NCBI RefSeq assembly: GCF_036962705.1
Contig: NZ_JBALOQ010000046.1
Coordinates: forward strand, 45,983 to 109,982
Source: Ferdinandcohnia sp036962705
GTDB taxonomy: Bacteria; Bacillota; Bacilli; Bacillales; Bacillaceae_L
Length of the DNA: 64,000 nucleotides
Direction of reading: 5' to 3'
Shown: positions 41,433-51,700 of the stretch, in pieces
How positions within the stretch are numbered: the first letter of the stretch is position 1
How the letters are laid out: each line of letters opens with the position of its first letter
Made by a program: the position numbers and the translations under genes
Notes under the pieces: generated by a model
Seen by the model: the letters and a program-made list of their open reading frames with translations, nothing else
What the model was told of the DNA's origin: nothing
Databases searched by the model: none

Positions 41433-44010
41433 AATATATGACCTGACTCAAAAGGTCTTGCTTGAAGAAATCGATGTTGTCGATGGAATTGAAAAATTGA
41501 ATAACCTTTTAAAAGATGCAACGATTAAGATGCAATCTAAAACAAGTTGCGTAAAACGTTTGTTTCGTTGTATCAAAGACATCCAAAATCAATCTGTTGA
41601 AACATCAATTTTCGACTTAGCAGGTCACCTGCGCCAGTTCATCCTTATGTTTCAGTCGAAGGTTCATGTGTCAGACACATTACGCGAGCAATTAAAAGAC
41701 ATTGGTGAAGAAGTAGGCTTGTATGTTAGGTTAGACGGAGAGATTGACGTTCATACACATTTCCCTGTTGATTTTCCACATTTCTCAAAAATTCAAGAGA
41801 TTTATCATTTACCTGAAAGAAGAATCGTGAATCCTCCGACTGGAGATGGAATTCTCTATAATATGGCAGGTTTTTCAAACTATCGCTCAACAGCTCAAAA
41901 GGTGATGGTGAATTCTTGTTTGAACATGGAAGAAGGCGAAACTCTCCTTTCTTGTTTACCAACTGGTGGCGGAAAGAGCTTGGTCTTTTTATTACCATCA
42001 TTTTTTGAAACAGAAGGTGGACAACTTCTGGGCTCTATAAGGGAAACAGTAGGAACGACGATCGTTGTGGTACCTACTGTTTCATTAGCGATTGACCAAA
42101 AAATGTCAGCTAGGAAACTATTTAAAGACGCACTAGAAGAGAAATATTTACCACAAGCATATTATGGTGATTTAGCAGCTGAAGAAAAAAAAATGATTTT
42201 TGAAGCTTTACAGGATGGGTCTCTTCCAATTTTATTTACTTCACCTGAATCGATTGTCAATGGATCATTAGCCAAAGAATTATTAAATGCAGCTTACAAA
42301 GGGAATATTACTAGATTTGTAATTGATGAGGCTCATATTGTACTAGATTGGGGAAGTAATTTTAGAACGGATTTCCAATTATTAACGGTTTTTCAAAAGA
42401 AACTACTACAAGCTACAAAAGGAAAGCTAAAAACGGTTCTTTTATCTGCAACATTAACAGATGCAGCTACAAATCTGTTAAAACAACTATTTTGCCATAA
42501 TGATAAATTCACAGAAATACGTGGTGATGAACTTCGCATTGAACCGACTTTCTTTGTTGATGAAAGCAAAACACTAACTGAGCGTTATAACAAAATTACG
42601 AAGATCATTCCATTTCTTCCAAGACCGATTATCATTTATTTGTCAGTTAAAGAAGACGCAAAAGTGTGGAAACAAAAGTTAAATAAGAAAGGCTACAAAA
42701 GTGTTGCAATTTTTAATGGAGACACAGTTGATACAGAACGGGAACGAATCATTCGCGAATGGAATAATGATGAGATCGATATCATTGTTGCGACATCTGC
42801 ATTCGGAATGGGAGTAGACAAAGGGGATATCAGAACGGTTATCCATTGTTGTCTTCCCGAAAGTGTGAATCGTTTTTACCAAGAGGTTGGTCGAGGTGGA
42901 CGTGATGGATTTGCCTCTATTAGTCTATTAAGCTATGTTTACAAAGAAGATACTGCGATACAGGATAATCTAACATCAAAAGCTGTGTTAACGACTGAAA
43001 TGATCTGGAAACGTTGGAACGCGATGTATATCCGTAGAGAATCTACCGATGTTGGAGATGAATTTTGGCTCCATATGAAATCTCAACACGAAGGGTTAAC
43101 GGGTACGTCAGGAAAAAGTAATGGATCTTGGAACGAAGCCGTTTGCTTAATGCTTGCTAGACATGGTGTCATAGAAATTGTGGATTCAGTTCTTGAAAAA
43201 GGCGAAATTACTAGAAAACTACTAGTTAAAGTCCTTAATTTCTCCATTGTGAATGATGAAAAGAGATTAACGACGACAATCCAACCTGAACGTGATAAGG
43301 AAAGGGATAGAGTTAACAAAGACTATAAACAAATGAGAAAACTTGTTCGAAAATGTAAGGATGAATGCTTCTCAGAATTTTTTGTTGAAACATATCCTTA
43401 TGCAGTAGAAGCTTGTGGTGGATGTCCAGCATGCTTTGAAACAAGAGAAGACATAACGTATTATCCACCTAAGCTAAGAATTCCATCTCGTTATCAGTAT
43501 GTTCAAAAACAAGCCACATTATCAGGAATTTTAGAAGAACAATCAGGTGGCTATCAAGAAATGATACTCAAAACAAATCAAAACGATTGGCATCAAGAAC
43601 TTGTTCAGGAAGTAGTGGAACAATTAATTGAAAGCAATGTATCGACAATTGTGCTTCCTGAAGGAGAGTCAATCAATATTACGGATATTGTAAAATCGTC
43701 TCCTGGATTGGGTTCGTCTCAATATACGTTCCTAACACATGAGGAGTTAAAGAGTTTTCCGATTGAATCTCTTAAGGGCTCTGTCGCTATTTTCTATCAA
43801 GAAGATGAGCGGGTAAATGATTCTCTATACCAATGGTCAAGAAAGTTTGCGGAAATGAACCCTGTTGCGAACGTTGTTCATGTGACTGCTCCAGATATTT
43901 ATCTATTTACAGAAGGAAAAACATTAGATAACCTCATCGACTATATGGCAATTGATCTAAAAGAATTCCTTGAAAGACAAGAAGATGTCTTTACTTTAGA
44001 AATGTTTTAA
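41425..44010 (+). CDS. dpdF: DpdF, RecQ-like helicase
   Basis: This 861-residue protein is a RecQ-like DEAH helicase. Walker A is LLSCLPTGGGKSLVFLLP near 173-190, DEAHIVLDWGSNFR lies near 300, LLSATLTD near 340, and motifs V/VI are VATSAFGMGVDKGDIRTVIH and FYQEVGRGGRDG near 453-490. A cysteine cluster CGGCPACFE near 663-671 with C further upstream resembles the RecQ zinc module. It begins with GTG inside the end of dpdE after AAGGATGGTG, so translation is coupled. In Dpd systems it belongs to the restriction genes. A hairpin at 44017-44055 separates it from dpdG. Confidence 0.87.
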   Translation: MDKIYDLTQKVLLEEIDVVDGIEKLNNLLKDATIKMQSKTSCVKRLFRCIKDIQNQSVETSIFDLAGHLRQFILMFQSKVHVSDTLREQLKDIGEEVGLYVRLDGEIDVHTHFPVDFPHFSKIQEIYHLPERRIVNPPTGDGILYNMAGFSNYRSTAQKVMVNSCLNMEEGETLLSCLPTGGGKSLVFLLPSFFETEGGQLLGSIRETVGTTIVVVPTVSLAIDQKMSARKLFKDALEEKYLPQAYYGDLAAEEKKMIFEALQDGSLPILFTSPESIVNGSLAKELLNAAYKGNITRFVIDEAHIVLDWGSNFRTDFQLLTVFQKKLLQATKGKLKTVLLSATLTDAATNLLKQLFCHNDKFTEIRGDELRIEPTFFVDESKTLTERYNKITKIIPFLPRPIIIYLSVKEDAKVWKQKLNKKGYKSVAIFNGDTVDTERERIIREWNNDEIDIIVATSAFGMGVDKGDIRTVIHCCLPESVNRFYQEVGRGGRDGFASISLLSYVYKEDTAIQDNLTSKAVLTTEMIWKRWNAMYIRRESTDVGDEFWLHMKSQHEGLTGTSGKSNGSWNEAVCLMLARHGVIEIVDSVLEKGEITRKLLVKVLNFSIVNDEKRLTTTIQPERDKERDRVNKDYKQMRKLVRKCKDECFSEFFVETYPYAVEACGGCPACFETREDITYYPPKLRIPSRYQYVQKQATLSGILEEQSGGYQEMILKTNQNDWHQELVQEVVEQLIESNVSTIVLPEGESINITDIVKSSPGLGSSQYTFLTHEELKSFPIESLKGSVAIFYQEDERVNDSLYQWSRKFAEMNPVANVVHVTAPDIYLFTEGKTLDNLIDYMAIDLKEFLERQEDVFTLEMF

Positions 44011-44016
44011 AGATTT

Positions 44017-44055
44017 GTCCTTAGGTTAATTTGTTGGTAAAGTTAACCTGAGGAC
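44017..44055 (+). terminator. hairpin between dpdF and dpdG
   Basis: GTCCTTAGGTTAA pairs with TTAACCTGAGGAC, a 13-bp stem with one mismatch, followed by TTTTAT. It may partly end transcription or set a lower level of dpdG-D than of dpdE-F. No promoter is evident between it and dpdG. Confidence 0.65.
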
Positions 44056-44091
44056 TTTTATACGTTGTTGAATAGGAGAAGGTGAACAAAC

Positions 44092-44910
44092 ATGCCCTTT
44101 GATAACAATTTGAAAAATATGCAAACCCCTGGGAGGGTGCACGCGCTGTGCAAACTTCTACTACTAGAATCTTACAATCAAAAGAAATTATTGGAATTGT
44201 TACAACCAGATTCAGATAAATTGCAGGCAAAAGATGTGTTTAAATTAGCACGTTATGGTGGTTTAGTACATATAGGAAATGATGATCAAGTGCACTTACA
44301 AGTACCTGAAAGTGAAGTGACTGATAATAAGAGGTTCGAACATTACATAGCGAAGTTAGCGTTTGAGAAGGAAGAGTTTATATTTGGAAGGTTCACTGCC
44401 TGGGTCATGACTAGAGCAGAAAAAGTAATGAATGAAACGAATAAAGACCTTGCAGAACGTTTCTTCAATGAAGTGTCGAGAAAATATACAAATACGCAAG
44501 AATACAATGCAACAAATATTACTGGATGGTTCACTTGGGCTAATTACTTTGGATTGGGTCATTCGTTCAACAGTAAATTTGTCGTCAATCCTGCTAATCG
44601 AATTCGAAGAGAGATTGAATTTGACGAGGAATTACCTAGAGGAGAATTTATTCGTTTCAAAGAGTTTATGAAATGGCTTGCGAAAGCGTGTCCAGAATTA
44701 GATGGAGGAAAACTAAACCTTGAGTTTAATGATCAATTTCAAAGTAGCCAGCAACTTTCATTTGCTCTTTCATTAGCACTTAGAACATTACATGATCTAG
44801 GCATCATTACGTTAAAACATACAAGAGATGTAGAAGATATCTGGTATTTGTATGAAGTCCACACTCATGTAATTCCGAATCAAGTAACCGATATTATGGT
44901 GAAAGGTTGA
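44092..44910 (+). CDS. dpdG: DpdG
   Basis: This 272-residue soluble protein sits between dpdF and dpdH, the classical place of DpdG. It has a helical, winged-helix-like N-terminus (RVHALCKLLLLESYNQKKLL, then DVFKLARYGGLVHIGNDDQVHL), a central YNATNITGWFTWANYFGLGHSF motif near 145-166, and a helical C-terminal part. AGGAGAAGGTG lies before the ATG. Its stop overlaps the region of the dpdH start, so the two are translated together. The function is unknown; the constant pairing with a P-loop ATPase suggests an adaptor or DNA-recognition subunit. A shorter relative occurs at 33584-34324. Confidence 0.8.
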   Translation: MPFDNNLKNMQTPGRVHALCKLLLLESYNQKKLLELLQPDSDKLQAKDVFKLARYGGLVHIGNDDQVHLQVPESEVTDNKRFEHYIAKLAFEKEEFIFGRFTAWVMTRAEKVMNETNKDLAERFFNEVSRKYTNTQEYNATNITGWFTWANYFGLGHSFNSKFVVNPANRIRREIEFDEELPRGEFIRFKEFMKWLAKACPELDGGKLNLEFNDQFQSSQQLSFALSLALRTLHDLGIITLKHTRDVEDIWYLYEVHTHVIPNQVTDIMVKG

Positions 44911-44915
44911 TAAAG

Positions 44916-47900
44916 ATGGATATTAAACAATATAGAAGAAAATTATCAGAAGTATTCCAAATCAATGCGATAACGGTCGAAAAAGATTACTTCATGTTAA
45001 CACATAAACCATTTAAAAATATTAGGATGCATAGTAAGAGTTTGTTTTTAAATGGAGAGGAACACCTTCACGAGAATAAACTTTATAACATCATCATGTC
45101 TAATCGGGACCTTCATCAATTTCATGTTGTAAAAGGGGATAACGGTTCAGGTAAATCCCATCTTATACGTTGGATTAAAGAGCATTATGAAGAAGAGGCT
45201 CAAGACGAGGCTGTTATTTTTATATCTAGAATGCAGAGCACATTAAAGGGTGCCATCCAACAGATTATTCATTCTGAAGTCATTCGCAACCATGAAACAT
45301 CAGATCGACTAAAGAAGTTGATTGAAGCAAATGAGCACTTAGATAACAAGCATTTAAAGAATCTAATTCTTGCTCATTTCATGGTAGCCGTACGTGAAGA
45401 TGACGATACACATGAAATTAAGCTTCGTCAAAGTAAGCGTAATAGCCTCTATGACTTCCTGGCTAGTCAAGAAACACAAGAATTGTTATTAAGAGATGAT
45501 GGTCCAATTGATCGAATTCAAAAGAAGCTAGCACCAAGTGCTAATAATGCAGTCATGAATGATGTAGATCCTCACTTCATTCCAGAAGATTTTCACCTTA
45601 CTTCAGCACAAGCCCAACAACTAAAGCGAACTGATTTGAGTAGAAAAGCGCTAAAGTTTATTGGTGATATTCAAGATGCCAGCCATGCAGAAGAGCAAGA
45701 GGAAGTTGAGGAATATCGTAAAGAGGTTGCTGCATACTTAAATCAATTTCTTGATAAAGTCATCCAAGAATGTCTAAGCCTTAGAGGAACGGACCTAAAA
45801 GATATTTTCTTATTGCTACGTCAAGAACTGAAAAAAGAAGGCAAAAATCTCACCTTATTCATTGAAGATATTACATCCTTTACCGGAGTAGATAAAGACT
45901 TAGTGGAAGTATTAATCAGTGACCATAAAGAAAACCCTTCACTGTGTCGATTGATTTCCATCGTAGGGATTACAAATGGTTATTATAATACATCTTTACC
46001 TGGAAACATTAAGGATCGTATCACAAGCCATATCGAAATTGACCATGTTGTTATTCAGGATAAGGACGAGGCAGCAGAACTTGCAGCTCGGTATATCAAT
46101 GCCGTCTATTTAGAAGATGAACAAATTGATGAATGGAGAAATAGTGGATATCGCCAAGATGAGTTTCCTGTTGCCACTGTTTTCAACAAACATATATGGG
46201 CTAATTTTAAAATTGAAAGTGGTGTGGAACTATCCATTTTTCCATTTACAAAGGAAGCACTCTGGAATTTTTATACGAGCTTGGATCCACAAACACCACG
46301 AAATTTTCTTCAAACAGTATTATTACAATATATTCAAAAATACACAGTAGATGGACCGAACGGCCTGTTCCCACCACCAATCGGAAAGGTTATTGAAGAT
46401 TTTAAAAGGGTGCCGAATTGGAAGGATCCAAGTACAGACCGTCTCTTGAAAAATAAGGTTCAAGCCGGTTTAAAAGAACAATATGAGACCCTTTTCCGAA
46501 TCTGGGGAAATGGAACTATGCAGGAGCAAGTCATCGAAGGGAAGAATGTTGTAGGTGGATTAGAGGATGATGTATTCAAGGCATTCGGCTTACAACCTGT
46601 ATCAGGCATTCAAGCGCCTACAGGTGGAACAACTAAAATTACTCCACCAACGCCAACACCGACGACTCCATCAACTGGTCTAGGCAACAATCCTATGACG
46701 ACTGTTCCGACTGGAAAAAAGCCATCAGTAGATGAACCAAAAAAACCAACGATTAAGGTTGAGCCAGTTACACCACCTATCGAACCAACGACTATTCCAC
46801 CAGTGAACACTCAGTTAGAGGAGGCAATGGGAGAAATAGAGAAATGGTCAAAAGGAAGCCCATTAAATAATAACTGGATGATTACAGATCTAATAAATAT
46901 TATCCGGGATTATATTCATTGGGATTTGGAAGGAATCTCGGCACTTATTGTAAAAGACTTCTTAACGAATAATTTCGTATTAATTGAAGGCCAACCAAAA
47001 AATGTTAGGATTAATGAACAAAATGCACTAAAATTCAAGCGAAATGATGAACTTCGATATGCATTGGAGGCACTGGCATCATACAGATTTGAAGGGAATA
47101 AAAGTTGGGAGTTTGATAACTCGTATATGGCCCTGTTGTCATTACATACATGGCTTGAAACTGTTAAAGAAGACATTCTCGCCTTTTTAAGAAAGCCTTA
47201 TGATTATGATGGCGTCAAATGGGAAATGAAGAAATTTTTAATTTCAGCTGAGTTTTATACGACAGCTTTATTAAATGGTTTTTCGGGAACTGAGGAATCA
47301 GCCGATGACATTTATCTTCAGTTATTGAAAGACAAGGAAAGCGGAAAAGCTAATGGTCATAGTAAATCTTGGTCCTCAATTACCAATCATTTAAAAAATG
47401 AACATACAGACTTGTTTAGAAGATACTTTAATGTGCTTCAAGGAGATGTAAAATTAGCAGGAAGTTCATCCGTGACTTTTTACTATGATGCATACGAGAT
47501 CATCAAGACTATCAATCATTTGAAATCAATTGATTTTGATGTCCAAATTGATAAAATACCAGCTGGTCGTACAAATAGTTGGTACATTTCTGCTACGATT
47601 ACGAGTGCTATTCGTTCACGCATCACGACAGTCATTGAAGATGAAGCAAAACAATCGATGAGCTCCGTTGTTAAGGTGAACGAGTTATTAGGTGAAGAAG
47701 TATCAGAAGATGTCCTAGTAAAAACAGTTAATGAAATGAAGAGTTTTCTTGATTATTTAAAGGAAATGAAAGAGCCATTTCATCATGCAACATATGAAAG
47801 CTTGTACAAAAATATTTTTGACTACGGAGAACTCTCTAATAAGATGACTCTGCTTCAATCACTAAATGAACCGAAATCGATGGCAGAGAAACTCATTTTG

Positions 47901-48131
47901 ATGTCAAATAATCCAGCTCTTCAAGTACAACCTTTTTATTATATTTTAGAGCAATTTAATATCCTTATTGAGAAGATGGATTCAACGCTTACTTCTGATA
48001 TTGATCGATTAAAGAAAGAATTAGAAGCATTCACCGACAATCCACTTGATGAGGTAAAACAAGAATTAATGACCATAAAAAAGGCCTTAATGGAATTGGA
48101 TGAAAGGAGCGTTGCTCATGTTGTTAAATAA
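44916..48131 (+). CDS. dpdH: DpdH, P-loop ATPase
   Basis: This 1071-residue protein is the Dpd-system ATPase. Walker A lies in FHVVKGDNGSGKSHLIRWIK near 69-88, and a Walker B-like LTLFIEDITSF near 313 follows the TDLKDIFLLLRQ block. PFTKEALWNFYTSLDPQTPR is near 445. A Pro/Thr-rich disordered linker spans about 565-630 (many PTP, PTT and PVTPPIEP repeats), after which a helical C-terminal part follows. The ATG at 44916 after AAAGG is preferred to a TTG three codons earlier. The end overlaps dpdI by 14 bases. It is assigned to the restriction side from its place among dpdE-K. The linker indicates two flexibly joined halves. Confidence 0.85.
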   Translation: MDIKQYRRKLSEVFQINAITVEKDYFMLTHKPFKNIRMHSKSLFLNGEEHLHENKLYNIIMSNRDLHQFHVVKGDNGSGKSHLIRWIKEHYEEEAQDEAVIFISRMQSTLKGAIQQIIHSEVIRNHETSDRLKKLIEANEHLDNKHLKNLILAHFMVAVREDDDTHEIKLRQSKRNSLYDFLASQETQELLLRDDGPIDRIQKKLAPSANNAVMNDVDPHFIPEDFHLTSAQAQQLKRTDLSRKALKFIGDIQDASHAEEQEEVEEYRKEVAAYLNQFLDKVIQECLSLRGTDLKDIFLLLRQELKKEGKNLTLFIEDITSFTGVDKDLVEVLISDHKENPSLCRLISIVGITNGYYNTSLPGNIKDRITSHIEIDHVVIQDKDEAAELAARYINAVYLEDEQIDEWRNSGYRQDEFPVATVFNKHIWANFKIESGVELSIFPFTKEALWNFYTSLDPQTPRNFLQTVLLQYIQKYTVDGPNGLFPPPIGKVIEDFKRVPNWKDPSTDRLLKNKVQAGLKEQYETLFRIWGNGTMQEQVIEGKNVVGGLEDDVFKAFGLQPVSGIQAPTGGTTKITPPTPTPTTPSTGLGNNPMTTVPTGKKPSVDEPKKPTIKVEPVTPPIEPTTIPPVNTQLEEAMGEIEKWSKGSPLNNNWMITDLINIIRDYIHWDLEGISALIVKDFLTNNFVLIEGQPKNVRINEQNALKFKRNDELRYALEALASYRFEGNKSWEFDNSYMALLSLHTWLETVKEDILAFLRKPYDYDGVKWEMKKFLISAEFYTTALLNGFSGTEESADDIYLQLLKDKESGKANGHSKSWSSITNHLKNEHTDLFRRYFNVLQGDVKLAGSSSVTFYYDAYEIIKTINHLKSIDFDVQIDKIPAGRTNSWYISATITSAIRSRITTVIEDEAKQSMSSVVKVNELLGEEVSEDVLVKTVNEMKSFLDYLKEMKEPFHHATYESLYKNIFDYGELSNKMTLLQSLNEPKSMAEKLILMSNNPALQVQPFYYILEQFNILIEKMDSTLTSDIDRLKKELEAFTDNPLDEVKQELMTIKKALMELDERSVAHVVK

Positions 48132-48774
48132 AATTTCAAAAGTCCGTGAAACATTAGTTGAATACAAACAACTTGATACAAAACATCAACAGGCTCGTCG
48201 AGTAAGCAACCTTTCCCAATTTGCAAAGGGTGAATTGAATAAATGTAAAGTCATACTAGGAAATTATCTTGCACTCCATAAAATGAATGGCGATCTCTTT
48301 CCTAAAAGGAATATGTCATTTGTTCTAAGACAACTAGAAGAATTAAGTAAGGGTGGTTTGGAGAAGGTTAATAAGGATGAAATATTAGCATTCTCCCGTC
48401 CATTTAAAACACTTGATGATGAATTGAAAATGAGTTGGATCAACTACGTCCACAATAAAAATCAAGATACGATTCGCTTGCTTAAACAAATGAAAAACAT
48501 TGTGAGCAATCCACAAGAAATTGATCAGTTGGTTAGTGAATTAACGAAATTTGAGAATAGGTGGCCAATCACGACAAATCTTGTGAATCGATACGATGAA
48601 CTCCATGACAGCGCGAAAAAGATTATTTCAGATATGAAAGCTAGTGAAGGAATTCAAGAATTCATCGGTAAAGTTGCAGCAAATCAAGCGACATTAGACG
48701 ATTTATCAGATGAAGTGATTTTGTGGCTTCGCCAGCAGCAGTTAACAAACAAGTTAGTGATTAAATTCAAGTAA
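48118..48774 (+). CDS. dpdI: DpdI
   Basis: This 218-residue protein is nearly all helical, with many Lys, Leu and Glu residues and coiled-coil-like stretches (LLNKISKVRETLVEYKQLDT; then KKIISDMKASEGIQEFIGKV near 175). It sits between dpdH and dpdJ, the place of DpdI in known islands, which is the main reason for the name. The ATG at 48118 has AAAGGAGC upstream and begins within the last codons of dpdH. No catalytic motif is visible, so it is probably a structural or bridging subunit. The stop is 14 bases before dpdJ. Confidence 0.7.
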   Translation: MLLNKISKVRETLVEYKQLDTKHQQARRVSNLSQFAKGELNKCKVILGNYLALHKMNGDLFPKRNMSFVLRQLEELSKGGLEKVNKDEILAFSRPFKTLDDELKMSWINYVHNKNQDTIRLLKQMKNIVSNPQEIDQLVSELTKFENRWPITTNLVNRYDELHDSAKKIISDMKASEGIQEFIGKVAANQATLDDLSDEVILWLRQQQLTNKLVIKFK

Positions 48775-48788
48775 GGAGCAATTCATGA

Positions 48789-51700
48789 ATGAAGAAGCGA
48801 ACTGATTTTGATATTCTTGCTGAAGAAATCTTAACGCAGATTGAGATAAAGGAAAACCAGTTACTTGAATGGGGATTTATTGGAGGTGGAATTGATGCAA
48901 AAGAGGAAATCCGTTCTCTTTTGCGTCAACCACCTACTTCTCTTTTAACTGAATTAATAGAAAAGCTTGAAGTGACTGAAGAACAAACGGATGCATTATT
49001 AACAAATCTCCTTGAACGCAAATTATTATTTGAATTAAAAGGTAAAAACTCAACCTTATATCGTTCACGATTTGCTGAGACAATTCGAATGATGTATCTT
49101 CTAAAACAACGATTTTCACCAGAGGATTGGCAGTCTGCAAAAAACTTAGTAAGTAATATTAAACCAATGCTGTCATATCGAAAATATCCACGACGAGATA
49201 TTCCTCTACATGAGATTAATGAAAAATTAGACGGTGTATTCGGGGTCTCTTCTGTACATAGAAAAGTAATTTCTACATTACTTAGGGATGGAGAATTTCT
49301 TCTCTCTCAATTCCAAATGGATTCTTTATCTCGCATCCTTGCTTCTTCCCGAAGTAAATATGATACGGGAACGGTTGTAGGAGCGGGAACAGGATCTGGG
49401 AAAACAAAATCATTTTACATACCTGCGTTTGCTACATTAATTGATACGATGACAAAGGATCAAACCGATTGGACAAAAATCATTGGTCTATATCCACGTG
49501 TTGAATTATTAAAAGATCAATACAGGGAAGCTGTTTCAGAGATTTTAAGTTTAAATGCACTTTGTGAAGAATTAGGAATTCGTCCACTTACAATTGGGGG
49601 GCTTTTTGGGGACACTCCGAAAGTTGCTGCTGATGTTCATTCTCACAAAGACAGAAAGTGGGAGAAAATCGAGGGTGGTTATGAATCACCATTTTTCTCC
49701 TGTCCAAAATGTTCGCAATCCATGGTTTGGAAAGAAGCGGATGTTGAAAAAGGCATTGAACGACTTGTTTGTTCAGACCATGAGTGTGATACGGTCATTG
49801 GACAAGAAAATATCGTACTAACAAGAGATCGAATGAATGTATCTCCACCTGATATTATCTTTACAACAACAGAAATGATTAATAAAAAACTCCCGAATTC
49901 AAATGAAAATACACTATTTGGTATTTACGCGAACCGACCACCAAAGTTCGTACTATTGGATGAAGTTCATGTGTATGAGGGGATAACAGGTGCACATGTT
50001 GCATTTCTTCTGAGAAGAATGAAACATCTAATTAAACAAAAACATCCGAATCAAGGGATACAATTTGTGGGGCTCTCCGCAACATTGTCTAATCCGAGTT
50101 CGTTCTTTTCACAGTTGGTTGGAATCGAAGAAAAATACATTGAATACATCACACCACTGGAAAAAGATTTAGTCTCAGAAGGTGTAGAGTATAATTTAGT
50201 AGTTCGTGGCGACCCGTTCTCTGCCGCTTCCTTATTGTCTACATCTGTGCAAACAGCCATGCTTTTAGGGAGAATGTTGGACCCGATTGATCATGATCTT
50301 TCGGTAGGCGCATTTGGCTCCAAATTATTTGGTTTTACGGATAAATTAGATGTGATAAACAGATGGTTTCACATTGAAATTGACGCAGAGAAGATTAAGA
50401 CATTAAGCAAGCTTCGTGACTTAAATGAAGTTAATAGAACAAAACCAACGAAACAGGCTTTGTTGCAACAATATGCGGCAGGTCAAATTTGGCTTGCTCC
50501 GACGGAAATTGATAAACGGGCATTGATAACCCCAATGGAAGTCGATCTAACTTCCTCTCAATACAAAGGAGTAAGTGAAAAAGCAAAACTGGTTATTGCA
50601 ACAAGTACGTTAGAAGTTGGATATAATGATCCGAAAGTTGGTGGAGTGATCCAGCATAAAGCTCCGCGTAATTTAGCCTCTTTTTTACAACGAAAAGGGC
50701 GTGCTGGACGTGTAAGAGGGATGAGGCCATGGATGGTTGTCGTTTCATCTGCATATGGGCGTGATCGCTTTGTATATGACTTCCCAGAATTATATTTTCA
50801 ACCAAACTTGAATGAAATGTACTTACCAATCCAAAATTCGAATGTAATCCGGATACAGATGGTATTTACATTCATGGAATGGTTAATGGACCGTTTCTTC
50901 AAACATGGAAAAAGCTTAGATATTCGCTATAAATTAAGCGCTGCTGGTCAAAGTGGATATCCAGGAGATCGTGAACTCATCGTATCTCTTGTTAGAGATG
51001 TACTGGAAGGAAACGATCAAGATTTAATGGGATATTGGCAAAAATCTTTACAAGTAGAGGAAGACACATTAAGACGAATCGCATGGAGCGAACCTCGTTC
51101 CTTCTTTTTTGACGTATTGCCAACATTATATACGCAATTAAAAGAAAATTTTTCGTTTATCCCGAAAGAAAATCAATCACATGAACCTTTTGTTGGATAT
51201 ATTCCAAGGACATTATTCTCATCACTTGATATTTCAGAACTTGCCATTCATGTCCCTGATTCAAATAAGGTGATCCATCAACCACTTGTCCAAGGAATGA
51301 TGGAATTTGCCCCTGGCAATGTTTCAAAGCGTTATGTGAGAGCATATAAAATCAATGAAGCTCATTGGCTGCCTGTAAATGAAGACAATAATGTCGACGT
51401 AAATTCGGAAGTGATGACTTCTCGTCACGTTGAAACGATCGAACGAAACAATACGCCTGTTAAAGTGTTTGAACCGATTTCCATCCACTTAGAGTCGATT
51501 CCATATGACATATCAGATCGATCAACTGGAAAGTATATTTGGAACTTGGATCTAAAACCAATTCAAAATACATCACAAAATAAAGTAGAATTTCCAAAGC
51601 AAAGTTCATTGAATTCACTTTTTGAACAAGTGGAGTATTTTACAAGTGATGAACATAACACGGTAAAAATGACTAGGTACGCGTTATATAGTGAAGGTGT

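Noticed and set aside
46610..46810. Minus-strand open frame rich in Gly and Val
   Set aside because: It is the mirror of the Pro/Thr-rich linker of DpdH and has no start signals.
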